DNA of 64,000 nucleotides from an uncultured Eggerthella sp. (GTDB lineage Bacteria; Actinomycetota; Coriobacteriia; Coriobacteriales; Eggerthellaceae). The DNA lies in assembly GCA_900540345.1 (NCBI GenBank), contig UQFK01000001.1, positions 1-64,000 of the forward strand, read 5' to 3'. The notes under the pieces were generated by a model that was given only the letters and a program-made list of their open reading frames with translations, searched no databases and was not told the DNA's origin. Below, one piece after another: positions 53,244-62,384 of the stretch (within the stretch, counting starts at the first letter, position 1; every line of letters begins with the position of its first letter). A program made the position numbers and the translations under genes.

Positions 53244-54101
53244 TTAGGATCGAAGAGTTCGGGAATCTTCATCGAAGGAGAAGAACCCTTCTGCAGAAAG
53301 ACTCGAGATCAACTCTTCGAAAAGCGCGCGCTCAACGCTTCCTCTACCCCGCTTCGCTTCAAACTTGTCGAGTTCACGTTTAGCCTCATCAAACGTGATA
53401 CCCGGAGCTGCAAGCACGATGCGTACTAGTTCGGCACGTTTTTGGCGCTTCGATCCTTCGAAAGCAGATTGTTTGGTGTAGTGCTTCGATCTTCGCGAAG
53501 GATTGGGCGTAATCGACTTAAGATGAGCACCGTAATCGAGCAGCGCATAATACCACCCACGCGGATCTTCCTTGCTGCAGGTCTCGAGCACAAGTGGCTC
53601 GAGCTGCTTGTCACTCACCCCTTCTTCGCCAGGGAAGAGCTCATGCAAAAACACCGTACGCACATTCGTTTCAAGATAAAGCGTGGGCTTTTGGAAGGCA
53701 AAGGCCATCACTCCGCCTGCAGTGGCAGGTCCAATTCCAGGAAGTGCAAGCAGACCCTGATAATCATCGGGCAGCATGCCTTCATAGTGCTCAGCGCACC
53801 ATTCTGCCGTTCGCTTGAGCGCGAGCGCGCGACGATTGTAGCCAAGCCCCTGCCACATCTCCAACACTAATGAGACATCAGCGGATGCCAGCGCATCAAG
53901 CGTAGGAAAAAGCTCCAAAAAACCTCGCCAGTGCTTCTCAACACGCGAAACCTGTGTCTGCTGCAACATGATCTCAGAGACGAGCACCGCATAAGGATCG
54001 TCGATATAGCGCCACGGCAGTTCACGATGATGGTCTTCCCCTTCGCGCCATACCGTGCGAATGAAAACATCGAGCTGTTCGGGAGTGAATATCTTATCCA
54101 T
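53244..54101 (-). CDS. MutY-family adenine DNA glycosylase lacking the Fe-S cluster
   Basis: The 285-residue HhH-GPD protein has the MutY N-terminus (ELPWRYIDDPYAVLVSEIMLQQTQVSRVEKHW, with the catalytic Glu) and LLALPGIGPATAGGVMAFAF hairpin. The usual catalytic Asp position reads LETNVRTVF, i.e. Glu. The four cysteines of the 4Fe-4S loop are missing; the region reads KSITPNPSRRSKHYTKQ. The C-terminal NUDIX-like 8-oxoG domain is also absent. Start at 54101 is chosen because the family N-terminus begins there; a longer reading would overlap the Rrf2 gene. It may excise A from A:8-oxoG or have another specificity. Confidence 0.75.
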   Translation of the reverse strand: MDKIFTPEQLDVFIRTVWREGEDHHRELPWRYIDDPYAVLVSEIMLQQTQVSRVEKHWRGFLELFPTLDALASADVSLVLEMWQGLGYNRRALALKRTAEWCAEHYEGMLPDDYQGLLALPGIGPATAGGVMAFAFQKPTLYLETNVRTVFLHELFPGEEGVSDKQLEPLVLETCSKEDPRGWYYALLDYGAHLKSITPNPSRRSKHYTKQSAFEGSKRQKRAELVRIVLAAPGITFDEAKRELDKFEAKRGRGSVERALFEELISSLSAEGFFSFDEDSRTLRS

Positions 54102-54145
54102 GGTTCTCGCCCAGAAGCTTTGCGATAGCAGCGATTCAGGGAAGC

Positions 54146-54592
54146 TCACGAGCACTTCGAATTCAGGATCCGACTCACCTCGGGATGATCGGCTCCTTTA
54201 TCAAAGAGATCGGCTAGCGTGATAGCTGAGAAGAGTTGCGCGACAAGAACATCAGCAGCGCACCAGACTGAATTAAACTCGCAACCAGATGAGCGATCGC
54301 AATAGGAACAATCAACCGAACAAGGCGACATGCCGATCGGCCCCTGCAATGCCTCTATAACCTCTTGGAGCGTGACCTCGCGAGGGTCGCAATCGAGCGT
54401 CAGGCCGCCGCGAACACCGCGAATAGTCTTCAGATAGCCCGCCTTCACCAAATCGTGCTGAATGCTCCGCGCAAACGAATACGGCACGCTTTCCTTCTCT
54501 GCCACATCGGCAATCGAGATATAGGACTGCCCGCACTCATAAGCCGAGCGCAAGATCCTGCAAGCATAGTCACAACGGCGGGTGATATCCAT
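54146..54592 (-). CDS. Rrf2-family Fe-S transcriptional regulator
   Basis: The 148-residue protein has a winged helix (SIADVAEKESVPYSFARSIQHDLVKAGYLKTIRGVRGGLTL) and a Cys cluster in MSPCSVDCSYCDRSSGC (C-x3-C-x2-C-x5-C), typical of Rrf2 proteins such as IscR, RsrR or NsrR that bind 2Fe-2S or 4Fe-4S centres and sense redox, NO or Fe-S status. Its ATG overlaps the upstream stop codon (TGATG at 54590-54594), so it is coupled to the degenerate AAA+ gene. Target genes are unknown. Confidence 0.88.
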   Translation of the reverse strand: MDITRRCDYACRILRSAYECGQSYISIADVAEKESVPYSFARSIQHDLVKAGYLKTIRGVRGGLTLDCDPREVTLQEVIEALQGPIGMSPCSVDCSYCDRSSGCEFNSVWCAADVLVAQLFSAITLADLFDKGADHPEVSRILNSKCS

Positions 54593-56247
54593 CAGTCTTC
54601 TTTCAATAGGTCGTCAACACGGCCAAGGGAGCGATGGAAACGATCCATGATCACCTCTTCGATATCCTTGTATTCTTTCGAATCGAGATCATGGAAGTTC
54701 GCGAGGCGCATCAATACATCATCGCTTCGCACTGCACAAAAGCAATTCTTCGCGATACTACGGCGATAGGCCTCTTCCACCGATTCAGTGATGACCGCAT
54801 ACAACTCGAAGCGCGACATACCCTTCGAAAAAGCAACCAGCTGCAGCACATCGAGCCCTCGCATAGAAGGATGCTCGCTTTGAGCGCGACGCCAGATTTC
54901 CTTGCGTTCCTCATCAGTGGGATAGTCAAGGTCGATAACGCGATAAGGGCCAAGCATAGGAGCGAACAGTGCGTCGAGCGCATCAAGATTTGAGGCAGAT
55001 ACCAATACGGTGACATCAGGGTTTTCCAAAGCCGACTGAATGAACGCCATAGCCTCACGTGCACCACGCGAGATCTGCATTTGCAAAAGATCAGGAAGAT
55101 CGGATCCGCCCATATCAAGCCAGGGAAGATCCCAAAGATCCAGATCCTCCAAGATGAGCGCTGCAGGTCCCTCGAATCCAAAGCGATTCAAGCCCCCTTG
55201 GTTCATCACCGCATCAGGCGATGCCATGACACACAGGACTGTCTGCCCTTGCATGTTGTGATCCATGCGCATACGCACTGCTGGAACTCCCATCTCGCCA
55301 ACCGTAGCAACCATGAAGTAATTCGCGTCTTCGCGCGCTTGGCTGCTGAACACAAGCGTACCAAGCTGCGGTATGCGGGAAACGCCATGACGAGAATTGA
55401 GCATCTTCACGAATTCTTTGAACTGCGGGTCGCGCATCCTGCCGACGCCGAGTTGGCCCATCTTCTTGATGGCGCCTGAAAAACCACGGATGGTGGAATA
55501 GTCGAATGGCGGTTCAGCCTTCTTCTTTTTCTTCTTCTTGGCATCGCTCAAGTCGATGTGCGCGATCTTAGCGCCTTTGAGCTTCGGAAGAGGAAAAGCG
55601 GGAAGCTCAAGTGGCTCAAGTGCTTCTTTGATCGCCTCGATATCTTGATCAGGCGAAGAAGGTCCTTCAGTCTTATCAAGACCTTTTGCTCGCGCTTCGG
55701 CTTCAGGACTCTCGAACTCTTCTTCGTACTCAGCCGTTGAAGGATCGAACTGATCATCTTCTGCGCTTGATGCGAAATTCATGAGTGAGAACGGAGATGA
55801 GAGTGCGTCTTCTTCATAACGACAGAACAAGCTTGGGGACAGCCCCATCAGATCTTCGTTGATAAGTTCGGCCATATCCTCGATCGCTTCGCGCGAGAAG
55901 CCGAACTCCTCCAAACGATCGAGCGCAATATCTTGCAATTCGTCTGCCTTATGCGCAAGTTCATCAGGGCTTACATAGGGCTTGAGCTTCTCGAAGATAT
56001 ACTCTGCAAGAGAATGCTGACGAGCAGCCACCGCAAGATCCCACGCCTTGCGCATGCCACCGAGCGTCTCATCGCTCGGAACGATATTTTCGAGCATGGA
56101 TTGCTCGAACGCAGCAAGATAGAGATGGATGCCGAGCAAACGATCGCCCGACTCGACCGCATATGCAGCACGCTTCAAATAATCGTGCGAATCACTGAAA
56201 TCTTGACCATGAGACGGAACGTTGCCGAAGTTAGTATCCTCGTTCAT
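54592..56247 (-). CDS. AAA+-like protein without Walker A
   Basis: This 551-residue protein has a helical, TPR-like N-terminus (about 20-140), an acidic linker, a poly-lysine patch (236-243), and a C-terminal AAA-like region. A Walker-B-like GPAALILEDLDLWD (about 360-371) and a sensor-1-like TVLVSASNLDALDALF (about 412-427) are visible, followed by LDYPTDEERKEIWRRAQSEHPS and a sensor-2-type helical lid. No Walker A (GxxxxGKT/S) is present in the expected place; there the sequence reads PAVRMRMDHNMQGQTVLCVM. Hence ATP hydrolysis is doubtful. Function unknown; it is coupled to an Rrf2 regulator. Confidence 0.65.
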   Translation of the reverse strand: MNEDTNFGNVPSHGQDFSDSHDYLKRAAYAVESGDRLLGIHLYLAAFEQSMLENIVPSDETLGGMRKAWDLAVAARQHSLAEYIFEKLKPYVSPDELAHKADELQDIALDRLEEFGFSREAIEDMAELINEDLMGLSPSLFCRYEEDALSSPFSLMNFASSAEDDQFDPSTAEYEEEFESPEAEARAKGLDKTEGPSSPDQDIEAIKEALEPLELPAFPLPKLKGAKIAHIDLSDAKKKKKKKAEPPFDYSTIRGFSGAIKKMGQLGVGRMRDPQFKEFVKMLNSRHGVSRIPQLGTLVFSSQAREDANYFMVATVGEMGVPAVRMRMDHNMQGQTVLCVMASPDAVMNQGGLNRFGFEGPAALILEDLDLWDLPWLDMGGSDLPDLLQMQISRGAREAMAFIQSALENPDVTVLVSASNLDALDALFAPMLGPYRVIDLDYPTDEERKEIWRRAQSEHPSMRGLDVLQLVAFSKGMSRFELYAVITESVEEAYRRSIAKNCFCAVRSDDVLMRLANFHDLDSKEYKDIEEVIMDRFHRSLGRVDDLLKED

Positions 56248-56432
56248 CTTCGTTCACTTTCCTTATAAGCACAGAAGGCGCCGAAGTCGTGTGAGCGCCC
56301 CTTTATAACGACGAATGGTTTAGTTAACCAATGCTACTAAAGGAGTAACAGTTATTCAATTATCCCATACGTTATTACAAGAAACATGCAAATCACGGAT
56401 GTGTTGAACATTCGTGGAAGAGGGCTGCGCTC

Positions 56433-57146
56433 CTACTTCCAATCGAGGATCCCCCAGCCTTCTTTTTCTGCTAAACGTTGAAGCGTTGGCCCTGGAGTGA
56501 CCGCAAAAGGATGCTGAGCAGCAGCAAGAAGCGGTGAATCAGAATAGTGATCGCCATAGGCATATGCGAGCCGCCAATTGCCCACTCCATGCACTTCATT
56601 GGCGTGCTCTTCGATCTGGCGGAGCTTTTCTGCGCCCTCGACCGGACGCCCTGCCACTTCACGCGTATATCTTCCATCTTCGTCGATGCGCATATCCGTT
56701 GCAACATGATGGTCGTAGGGCAGATCGTGATGTGCGCGCACAATAATGGGGTCGAATGTTGCAGAAACGATCCAAATCTCACGACCGCAAGCGATGTGCT
56801 CGCGCATCGTCTCAAGCGCTTTAGGGCGAATTCGCGGAACGACCCAGCCATCGTAGAAACGATACATTTCTTCATCTGCATCTTCTTTGTTCATGCCCTC
56901 AAACGACGAGAATACCAAACTTCTGACCCAAGCTTCGTTCTGAGGAAGGTGCAGTTTATACGCGATACCCCACAGCACGATACGAAGAAATGCACTTGGC
57001 TTGAGCTTGCCTGTCCGAAGCAGATACTTCACCAAAAGAACAGGCGAGTTGGCGCTTATGCAGGTACCGTCGAAGTCAAAGACCGCGATCTCGACCGGCT
57101 CTTTTGCCGACCCGTCGCTTTCGCTGTTACGTTGTATTGAATCCAT
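56433..57146 (-). CDS. HAD-IB phosphatase (SerB-like)
   Basis: The 237-residue HAD hydrolase has motif I VFDFDGTCISANSP, motif II WIVSATFDPI, the motif III Lys in EGAEKLRQIEEH and motif IV GDHYSDSPLL. The insertion (about 35-110) is the cap of the IB subclass, found in phosphoserine phosphatase and related enzymes. It lies 9 nt after the ABC exporter genes and may be in their transcript. Substrate not identified. Confidence 0.85.
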   Translation of the reverse strand: MDSIQRNSESDGSAKEPVEIAVFDFDGTCISANSPVLLVKYLLRTGKLKPSAFLRIVLWGIAYKLHLPQNEAWVRSLVFSSFEGMNKEDADEEMYRFYDGWVVPRIRPKALETMREHIACGREIWIVSATFDPIIVRAHHDLPYDHHVATDMRIDEDGRYTREVAGRPVEGAEKLRQIEEHANEVHGVGNWRLAYAYGDHYSDSPLLAAAQHPFAVTPGPTLQRLAEKEGWGILDWK

Positions 57147-57155
57147 AGTACGGAT

Positions 57156-59030
57156 CTAGTCGCTTTCATCGATACAGTCAACAAACTGGGAATTGTGTAA
57201 TTCAGCATAGAACCCATCCAGAGCGAGCAGCTCCTCATGAGTCCCCTTCTCGACAATATCCCCGTCTCGAATAACAAGAATTATATCCGCTTGGCGAATG
57301 GTGCTCAATCGATGAGCGATGACGAAGCTCGTTCGGCCTTCGAGCGACTCTCGCATGGCCTTTTGAACGAGCGATTCAGTATGCGTATCGATCGAGGACG
57401 TAGCCTCGTCGAGCACGATGATGGAAGGATTCGAGAGCAGCGCACGCGCAATGGTGAGCAGCTGACGCTGACCTTGTGAAAGATTCGAACCATCCTCTTT
57501 TACCTGCGTGTCGTAGCCATCAGGCAGACGCTCGATGAAGTGATCCGCTTGCGCAAGCTTGGCTGCCAGACGGATGTATTTCTCTTTGGGCTTACCGGTT
57601 TCGGCGTCGGTAATGAAACTCGGATCAAGATTTGCACCATAGGCAATGTTTTCGCGGATCGTACCCGAGAAAAGCCATGCATCTTGAAGCACCATACCGA
57701 AATTACTGCGCACGTCATGACGCGTATCAAGCGCCGTATTCACCCCATCGATCGTGATAGTACCGCGCTCGATATCGTAAAAGCGCATCAGCAGATTCAC
57801 AAGCGTTGTCTTACCTGCGCCTGTCGGGCCAACGATAGCCACCATCTGTCCTGGCTCAACGTCGAGCGAAAAATCCTTGATGACAGGTTTTTCAGGATCG
57901 TAAGCGAAACTTACGTGCTCAAAAGCAACCGCGCCCTCGCATGGTTTTGGGATGAGCTGCACATGAGCAGGATCAGGTTCGGTCATCTCTTCAGCATCGA
58001 GCAATTCGAAGACACGCTCAGCTGCGGCGAGCGTTGCCTGAATAGTGTTCGCAATGGACGCGATCTGAGTGATAGGCATCGTGAACTGGCGCATATACTG
58101 AACGAATGCCTGAATCTCACCAACCGTAGCGACACCGCCTGTTATGTAGAGCACCGCACCGATAATGCACACGAGCACATAACCCAGATTGCCGATGAAT
58201 GCCATCACGGGACGAATGACGCCCGAGAGAAACTGTGCCTTCCATGCTTGAGTGAAGTAAGCTTTATTGCGTTCATTGAACACCTCGATCGCATGGTCTT
58301 CACGCGTGAACGACTTCACCTCGGTGTAACCGCTATACATCTCCTCGATGTGCGCATTCAAGTTGCCAAGAGCCTTCTGCTGATACTTGAAATATTTCTG
58401 AGAGCGCGAGGCGATTCCCACTGTACAAATGAGCGACAACGGCAAGGTCGCAAATGCCACAAGCGCCAAGATCCATGAGATAGAGAACATGAATATGACC
58501 ACGGAAATGAGCGTAACCACTGCTGAAATTATCTGCACGAGCGTTTCCTGCAGCGTCGAGGAGATAAGATCGACATCATTGGTGACGCGCGAGAGGATCT
58601 CGCCTTTTGCACGCTTGTCGTAATAAGAAAGAGGGACACGATCGAGCTTATCGCGCATATCGCGACGCAAGCCATAGATCACTTCTTGGGTCACCTTTGC
58701 CATTATGAATTGGCAAATGAACTGACATGCCGAATATGCAACATACAACAAGATCAAGATAAGCAGGATACGATTGAAAGCAATGAAATCCAATCCTCCA
58801 GCGTGCGCCATCACACGCTCGAAAGCCTGGTAGACCTCCGTTGTCGCTTGGCCCAAAATGAGCGGAGAGACCGTATTGCACAGTGTTCCTGCGATCGTGA
58901 AGATGACAACGATAACGAGCAGCGGGATCGATGGCTTCAACCGCGCCACCAAGCGCCGCAGCGTTGCACGTGCGTTCTTCGGTTTCTCTTTTGGAGCTCC
59001 CTGTGGCCCACGTGGTCCATGAGGCGGCAT
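57156..59030 (-). CDS. ABC exporter half-transporter (canonical partner)
   Basis: This 624-residue fusion of a six-helix exporter domain and an ABC ATPase has Walker A AIVGPTGAGKTTLVNLLMRFY, signature LSQGQRQLLTIARALL, Walker B IIVLDEATSSID (canonical Glu) and H-loop VIAHRLSTI. The N-terminus is Pro/Gly-rich. Start is set at 59030 by AAGGAGG upstream; it is one base after the stop of the partner. With the preceding gene it should form a heterodimer of the TM287/288 or LmrCD kind; exported substrate unknown. Confidence 0.92.
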   Translation of the reverse strand: MPPHGPRGPQGAPKEKPKNARATLRRLVARLKPSIPLLVIVVIFTIAGTLCNTVSPLILGQATTEVYQAFERVMAHAGGLDFIAFNRILLILILLYVAYSACQFICQFIMAKVTQEVIYGLRRDMRDKLDRVPLSYYDKRAKGEILSRVTNDVDLISSTLQETLVQIISAVVTLISVVIFMFSISWILALVAFATLPLSLICTVGIASRSQKYFKYQQKALGNLNAHIEEMYSGYTEVKSFTREDHAIEVFNERNKAYFTQAWKAQFLSGVIRPVMAFIGNLGYVLVCIIGAVLYITGGVATVGEIQAFVQYMRQFTMPITQIASIANTIQATLAAAERVFELLDAEEMTEPDPAHVQLIPKPCEGAVAFEHVSFAYDPEKPVIKDFSLDVEPGQMVAIVGPTGAGKTTLVNLLMRFYDIERGTITIDGVNTALDTRHDVRSNFGMVLQDAWLFSGTIRENIAYGANLDPSFITDAETGKPKEKYIRLAAKLAQADHFIERLPDGYDTQVKEDGSNLSQGQRQLLTIARALLSNPSIIVLDEATSSIDTHTESLVQKAMRESLEGRTSFVIAHRLSTIRQADIILVIRDGDIVEKGTHEELLALDGFYAELHNSQFVDCIDESD

Positions 59031-59031
59031 A

Positions 59032-60852
59032 CTACTCACCTCCTTCGGAGGTGTTTGTCTGCGAGTTGAGCTCTTGATCCTGCAGCTCAAACAGAGCCTG
59101 AGCGCCTACACCAAGCTCTTCTTCAGAGAGCTGAGAGAGCGCAAGTTCACGGTAGGTCGAACACGACATGAAGAGCTCAGCGTGCGTGCCCCTCGCCTCG
59201 ATCTCGCCCGATTCGTTGAGCAGGATCACTTGATCGGCGCCGAGTGCTACGCTCACACGCTGAGTGATCATCAGTACGCTTTGATCACTCAGGTAACGCT
59301 CGATCCCTCGACGCACCTGCGAGTCAGTCTTGAAATCAAGTGCAGAAAATGAATCGTCGAAAATATAGAGGTCTGCCGGTCGCAGCAGGCCGCGCGCGAT
59401 GGCCACACGCTGGCGCTGACCACCTGAAAGATTAGTGCCACCCTGCGCGATCTCGAGATCGAGACCACCCGCTTCAGGCGTGATGAACTCAGTTGCCCGC
59501 GCGATCGAAAGCACCTGCCACAGCTCATCGTCGCTCGCACCGGGATTGCTGAAGCGAAGATTTTCGGCAACGCTTCCTGTAAATAAGAACGACTTTTGTG
59601 GCGTATAGGAGATATGACTGCGCAATACTTCAAGCGGAATGTCTTTAATCGCAACGCCGTCAAAATAGATCGAACCGTCGCTCGCATCATAATGACGCAT
59701 GATCAGATTGATAAGGCTTGACTTGCCCGAACCCGTTGGGCCAATGAGCGCGGTGGTCGTGTTCGGTTTCAGCTCAAAGGTTAGGTTTTTGAGTGTGTCC
59801 TTCTTAGACTCAGGATATCGAAAGCTCACCTGAAGCATCTGCAGAATGGGAACTTCTTTATCAAAACGAGTCTTTTCCAGTTTCGTCTCGCCCTTGTCGT
59901 CGATGCTCGACGATGTCGAGAGTACCGCATTGATGCGCTCCATCGCCGCGAGCGTACGCGGCAGAAGCGCGAAAACCATCGAGGTCATCATCAGCGACAT
60001 AAGGATGAGCGTGATGTACTGCACGAGCGCCATGATCTCGCCAGCGGAAAGCGTACCCGCATCGACCTGTGTAGCACCAAAATAATAGAGTGCGACAATA
60101 GTGCCATCCATGATAAGGAACAAAAGCGGCATGAGTGCACCGATCAAGCGGCCAACCTTGATATAGGTATCCGCCAAGTCGCGGTTCACTTTGCCGAAAC
60201 GGTCGCGCTCGAAGTCTTCTTTGTTGTATGCGCGAATGACACGCACGCCTTGGAGCTCTTCACGCATCACGCGATTGACCGCATCGATGCGACTTTGGAG
60301 CGAACGCAAAAGCGGCATGCCAAAGAACAAGAATGCACCCACTGCCACGATGATGACAGGAATGGACACAAATACAAGCATCGCCATTTCGGCATTGGTG
60401 AGAAATGCCATTACCACCGCACCGATGAACATGACAGGCGTCATGACTGCCATGGTCATGAGCATCTGTAAAAAGCGTTCGACCTGCTGCACATCGTTGG
60501 TATTGCGCGTGATGAGCGTGGAGGCACCGAACTGCTCGAATTCAGCAAGCGAATAGCGCTGAACCTGCGAGAAGATAGCTGCGCGCACATCACGCCCAAA
60601 ACCCATCGCCGCGCGGGATGCGCAAAGCGCCGCGAAAACCACGCACACGACCGATCCGATCGCCCACGCCAGCATCTCTGCGCCGCGAATGAGCACATAG
60701 GTCAGATCCTTATTGTAGATGCCCGTATCGACGATGCTCGCCATGATGTCAGGAAGCTGCAATTCGGCAAAAACCTGCAAGAACGTGAACGCACACGCCC
60801 CTAGCACCAGCCACCCGAATGGCTTGAGATATCGCCCAAGCATCCTTAGCAC
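59032..60852 (-). CDS. ABC exporter half-transporter (degenerate-site partner)
   Basis: The 606-residue protein has six membrane helices and an ATPase with Walker A ALIGPTGSGKSSLINLIMRHY, signature NLSGGQRQRVAIARGLL and Walker B LYIFDDSFSALD, where the catalytic Glu is replaced by Asp. The H-loop reads MITQRVS, with Gln replacing His. These two changes mark the non-canonical partner of heterodimeric exporters. The start GTG at 60852 has GGGAAGGG upstream; an ATG 9 nt later is an alternative. It is the first gene of an operon with the canonical partner and the HAD gene. Confidence 0.92.
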   Translation of the reverse strand: MLRMLGRYLKPFGWLVLGACAFTFLQVFAELQLPDIMASIVDTGIYNKDLTYVLIRGAEMLAWAIGSVVCVVFAALCASRAAMGFGRDVRAAIFSQVQRYSLAEFEQFGASTLITRNTNDVQQVERFLQMLMTMAVMTPVMFIGAVVMAFLTNAEMAMLVFVSIPVIIVAVGAFLFFGMPLLRSLQSRIDAVNRVMREELQGVRVIRAYNKEDFERDRFGKVNRDLADTYIKVGRLIGALMPLLFLIMDGTIVALYYFGATQVDAGTLSAGEIMALVQYITLILMSLMMTSMVFALLPRTLAAMERINAVLSTSSSIDDKGETKLEKTRFDKEVPILQMLQVSFRYPESKKDTLKNLTFELKPNTTTALIGPTGSGKSSLINLIMRHYDASDGSIYFDGVAIKDIPLEVLRSHISYTPQKSFLFTGSVAENLRFSNPGASDDELWQVLSIARATEFITPEAGGLDLEIAQGGTNLSGGQRQRVAIARGLLRPADLYIFDDSFSALDFKTDSQVRRGIERYLSDQSVLMITQRVSVALGADQVILLNESGEIEARGTHAELFMSCSTYRELALSQLSEEELGVGAQALFELQDQELNSQTNTSEGGE

Positions 60853-60991
60853 GCAAGCCCTTCCCTATCAAACGATTCGCAATCTCTCTAGGTTACACCA
60901 ATAGGGCAATAAGAGAACTATTCCTCGCGAGGAACACAAAGGTTGATTTGGTGAGGTCCTCGTGCGACTACACGCCTAGTTCAACGTTGTT

Positions 60992-61273
60992 TCAAATCTC
61001 GCGCTTAAAAAAACTCTGCGCATATGCGATCATTTCAGGAGTAAACCTCTCCTTGTACTCCCTGATATAGAAATACGGCGAGCGAGGGTCGATCTTTCGA
61101 GCTTCATCGAAAGCTTCTTTGAACTGCTCTAAAGTTGCATCTTCAGGGATGCCTTCAAGGATACGGGTACACTTTGCCATTCCAGAGAACAGCTCGCTTA
61201 GGCTGTCTTGATCTTCTTCTACGCAACGACACTCAGTGAGCTCTTGCGCAGCTTGTTTTTGATTCATAGTCAT
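60992..61273 (-). CDS. Small protein of unknown function
   Basis: The 93-residue acidic protein has no recognised family. It has three Cys near the N-terminus (TECRCVEEDQ and GMAKC) and a helical, charged C-terminal half (RKIDPRSPYFYIREYKERFTPEMIAYAQSFFKREI). It follows the PPOX-family gene by about 40 nt and probably shares its MarR-controlled promoter. A role near flavin or redox chemistry is possible but unsupported. Confidence 0.55.
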   Translation of the reverse strand: MTMNQKQAAQELTECRCVEEDQDSLSELFSGMAKCTRILEGIPEDATLEQFKEAFDEARKIDPRSPYFYIREYKERFTPEMIAYAQSFFKREI

Positions 61274-61312
61274 ATCGATCCGCCCCAGAATTACACATTC
61301 CTGAAAAGCTAT

Positions 61313-61726
61313 CTACAATTCAATATCTTCATCCTTACCATGCTCATAGAGCTTAACAGTATCGAAGGAGATTTCGTAGACCACCGCATTATCGCCAAAA
61401 GCCTGGAGCATCATTTCAGCAGTCGGACGCTTGGCAATGAGCGCATCTTTGATGTCATCAACCGTTTTGCTGCTCTTGGCGATTCGTGCCTTATTTGTAC
61501 GAACTACCGCACCTGGTCCCTTGGGAATAGTCGTGAAAGCAACATTGGCGTTTGCTTCAAATTGGGCATTCTTGGCCGAGCGCGCGTGAGCGGCAAACAA
61601 ATAGGTACCAGCTTCTTCATCATAGGCCACATCAATAATGCGGATTGCAGGCGCATCCCCATCAATGCTTGCGAGCGAAATAAGATTCGAGTTCTTCAAA
61701 ACTTCTATTACTGCTTCTTTAGACAT
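61313..61726 (-). CDS. PPOX-class flavin-binding split-barrel protein
   Basis: The 137-residue protein begins with NSNLISLASIDGDAPAIRIIDVAY and continues with TYLFAAHARSAKNAQFEANANVAFTTI, a pattern of the pyridoxamine-5'-phosphate oxidase-like FMN/F420/heme-binding split barrel. The KSSKTVDDIKDAL helix follows. The family includes flavin reductases, nitroreductase-like and heme-degrading enzymes; the cofactor cannot be told here. A good ribosome site (AAAGGG) precedes the ATG. It is divergent from a MarR regulator across an 18-bp palindrome. Confidence 0.82.
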   Translation of the reverse strand: MSKEAVIEVLKNSNLISLASIDGDAPAIRIIDVAYDEEAGTYLFAAHARSAKNAQFEANANVAFTTIPKGPGAVVRTNKARIAKSSKTVDDIKDALIAKRPTAEMMLQAFGDNAVVYEISFDTVKLYEHGKDEDIEL

Positions 61727-61741
61727 ATCTACCCTTTCTAT

Positions 61742-61759
61742 TACTTAACATGTTAAGTA
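61742..61759. promoter_or_regulatory. 18-bp palindromic operator between PPOX and MarR genes
   Basis: TACTTAACATGTTAAGTA is a perfect 18-bp palindrome, 15 bp upstream of the PPOX start codon. A further half-site TACTTAACG (61832-61840) abuts the ATG of the MarR gene. This is a typical arrangement for a MarR repressor that controls its neighbour and itself. Confidence 0.8.
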
Positions 61760-61840
61760 TCTATATTGATAGGATACAATGAAGCTGATGATAAGACAAG
61801 ATGATTTGAAGAAGCCAAAACGAAAGAGCGCTACTTAACG

Positions 61841-62326
61841 ATGCTTTGCAATCCCGAAGACAAGAACAAACTGCCCAGCGAGGATGAGATACTACTCTCG
61901 CCCTATAACCCTTCTCGTGCGATCGCGGCACTCTACCGCAGCAATATGACCATTCTCCGCACACTTCTTCAGGAACGCGGGATCGATATGAGTGACGCTG
62001 ACTATTTGCTCGCTCTTTCGCTTCATGAAGGAATAACGCAACAAGATCTGAGCAAAGAGCTCTTCGTAAGCCAAGCAGCCATCGTGCGAACAACGAAAAA
62101 ACTCTGCGAAAAAGGACTGGTAAAACGTGAACAAGACGAACTGGACAAAAGGGTTCATCGACTATTCCTCACGAAAAAAGGTGAAGCCATCATGCCGGTC
62201 ATCGAAGAGGTATTCGGCCAGCTGATCGATCTTTACTGCAAGACATTCAACGAAGAAGAACAAAGAGCATTCAAGCATCTTACTCTTAAAGCTCTCAAGC
62301 AGGTACGCACGTTCATTGAACAATAA
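61841..62326 (+). CDS. MarR-family transcriptional regulator
   Basis: The 161-residue protein has a dimerisation helix at each end and a central winged helix (GITQQDLSKELFVSQAAIVRTTKKLCEKGLVKREQDELDKRVHRLFLTKKG), with the DKRVHR wing typical of MarR. It diverges from a PPOX-type gene, and the palindrome between them is a likely binding site. Regulators of this kind often respond to oxidative or toxic compounds; the signal is unknown. Confidence 0.9.
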   Translation: MLCNPEDKNKLPSEDEILLSPYNPSRAIAALYRSNMTILRTLLQERGIDMSDADYLLALSLHEGITQQDLSKELFVSQAAIVRTTKKLCEKGLVKREQDELDKRVHRLFLTKKGEAIMPVIEEVFGQLIDLYCKTFNEEEQRAFKHLTLKALKQVRTFIEQ

Positions 62327-62338
62327 CTAGCCCCGTAA

Positions 62339-62371
62339 ACAAAAAAAATCAGGAGCGAAAAAGCTCCTGAT
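62339..62371 (-). terminator. Rho-independent terminator of tRNA-Asp
   Basis: ATCAGGAGC (62348-62356) and GCTCCTGAT (62363-62371) form a 9-bp stem with a 6-nt loop. On the minus strand it ends in a run of eight T's, 13 nt beyond the tRNA 3' end. Confidence 0.92.
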
Positions 62372-62384
62372 CTAATGTCAAAAC

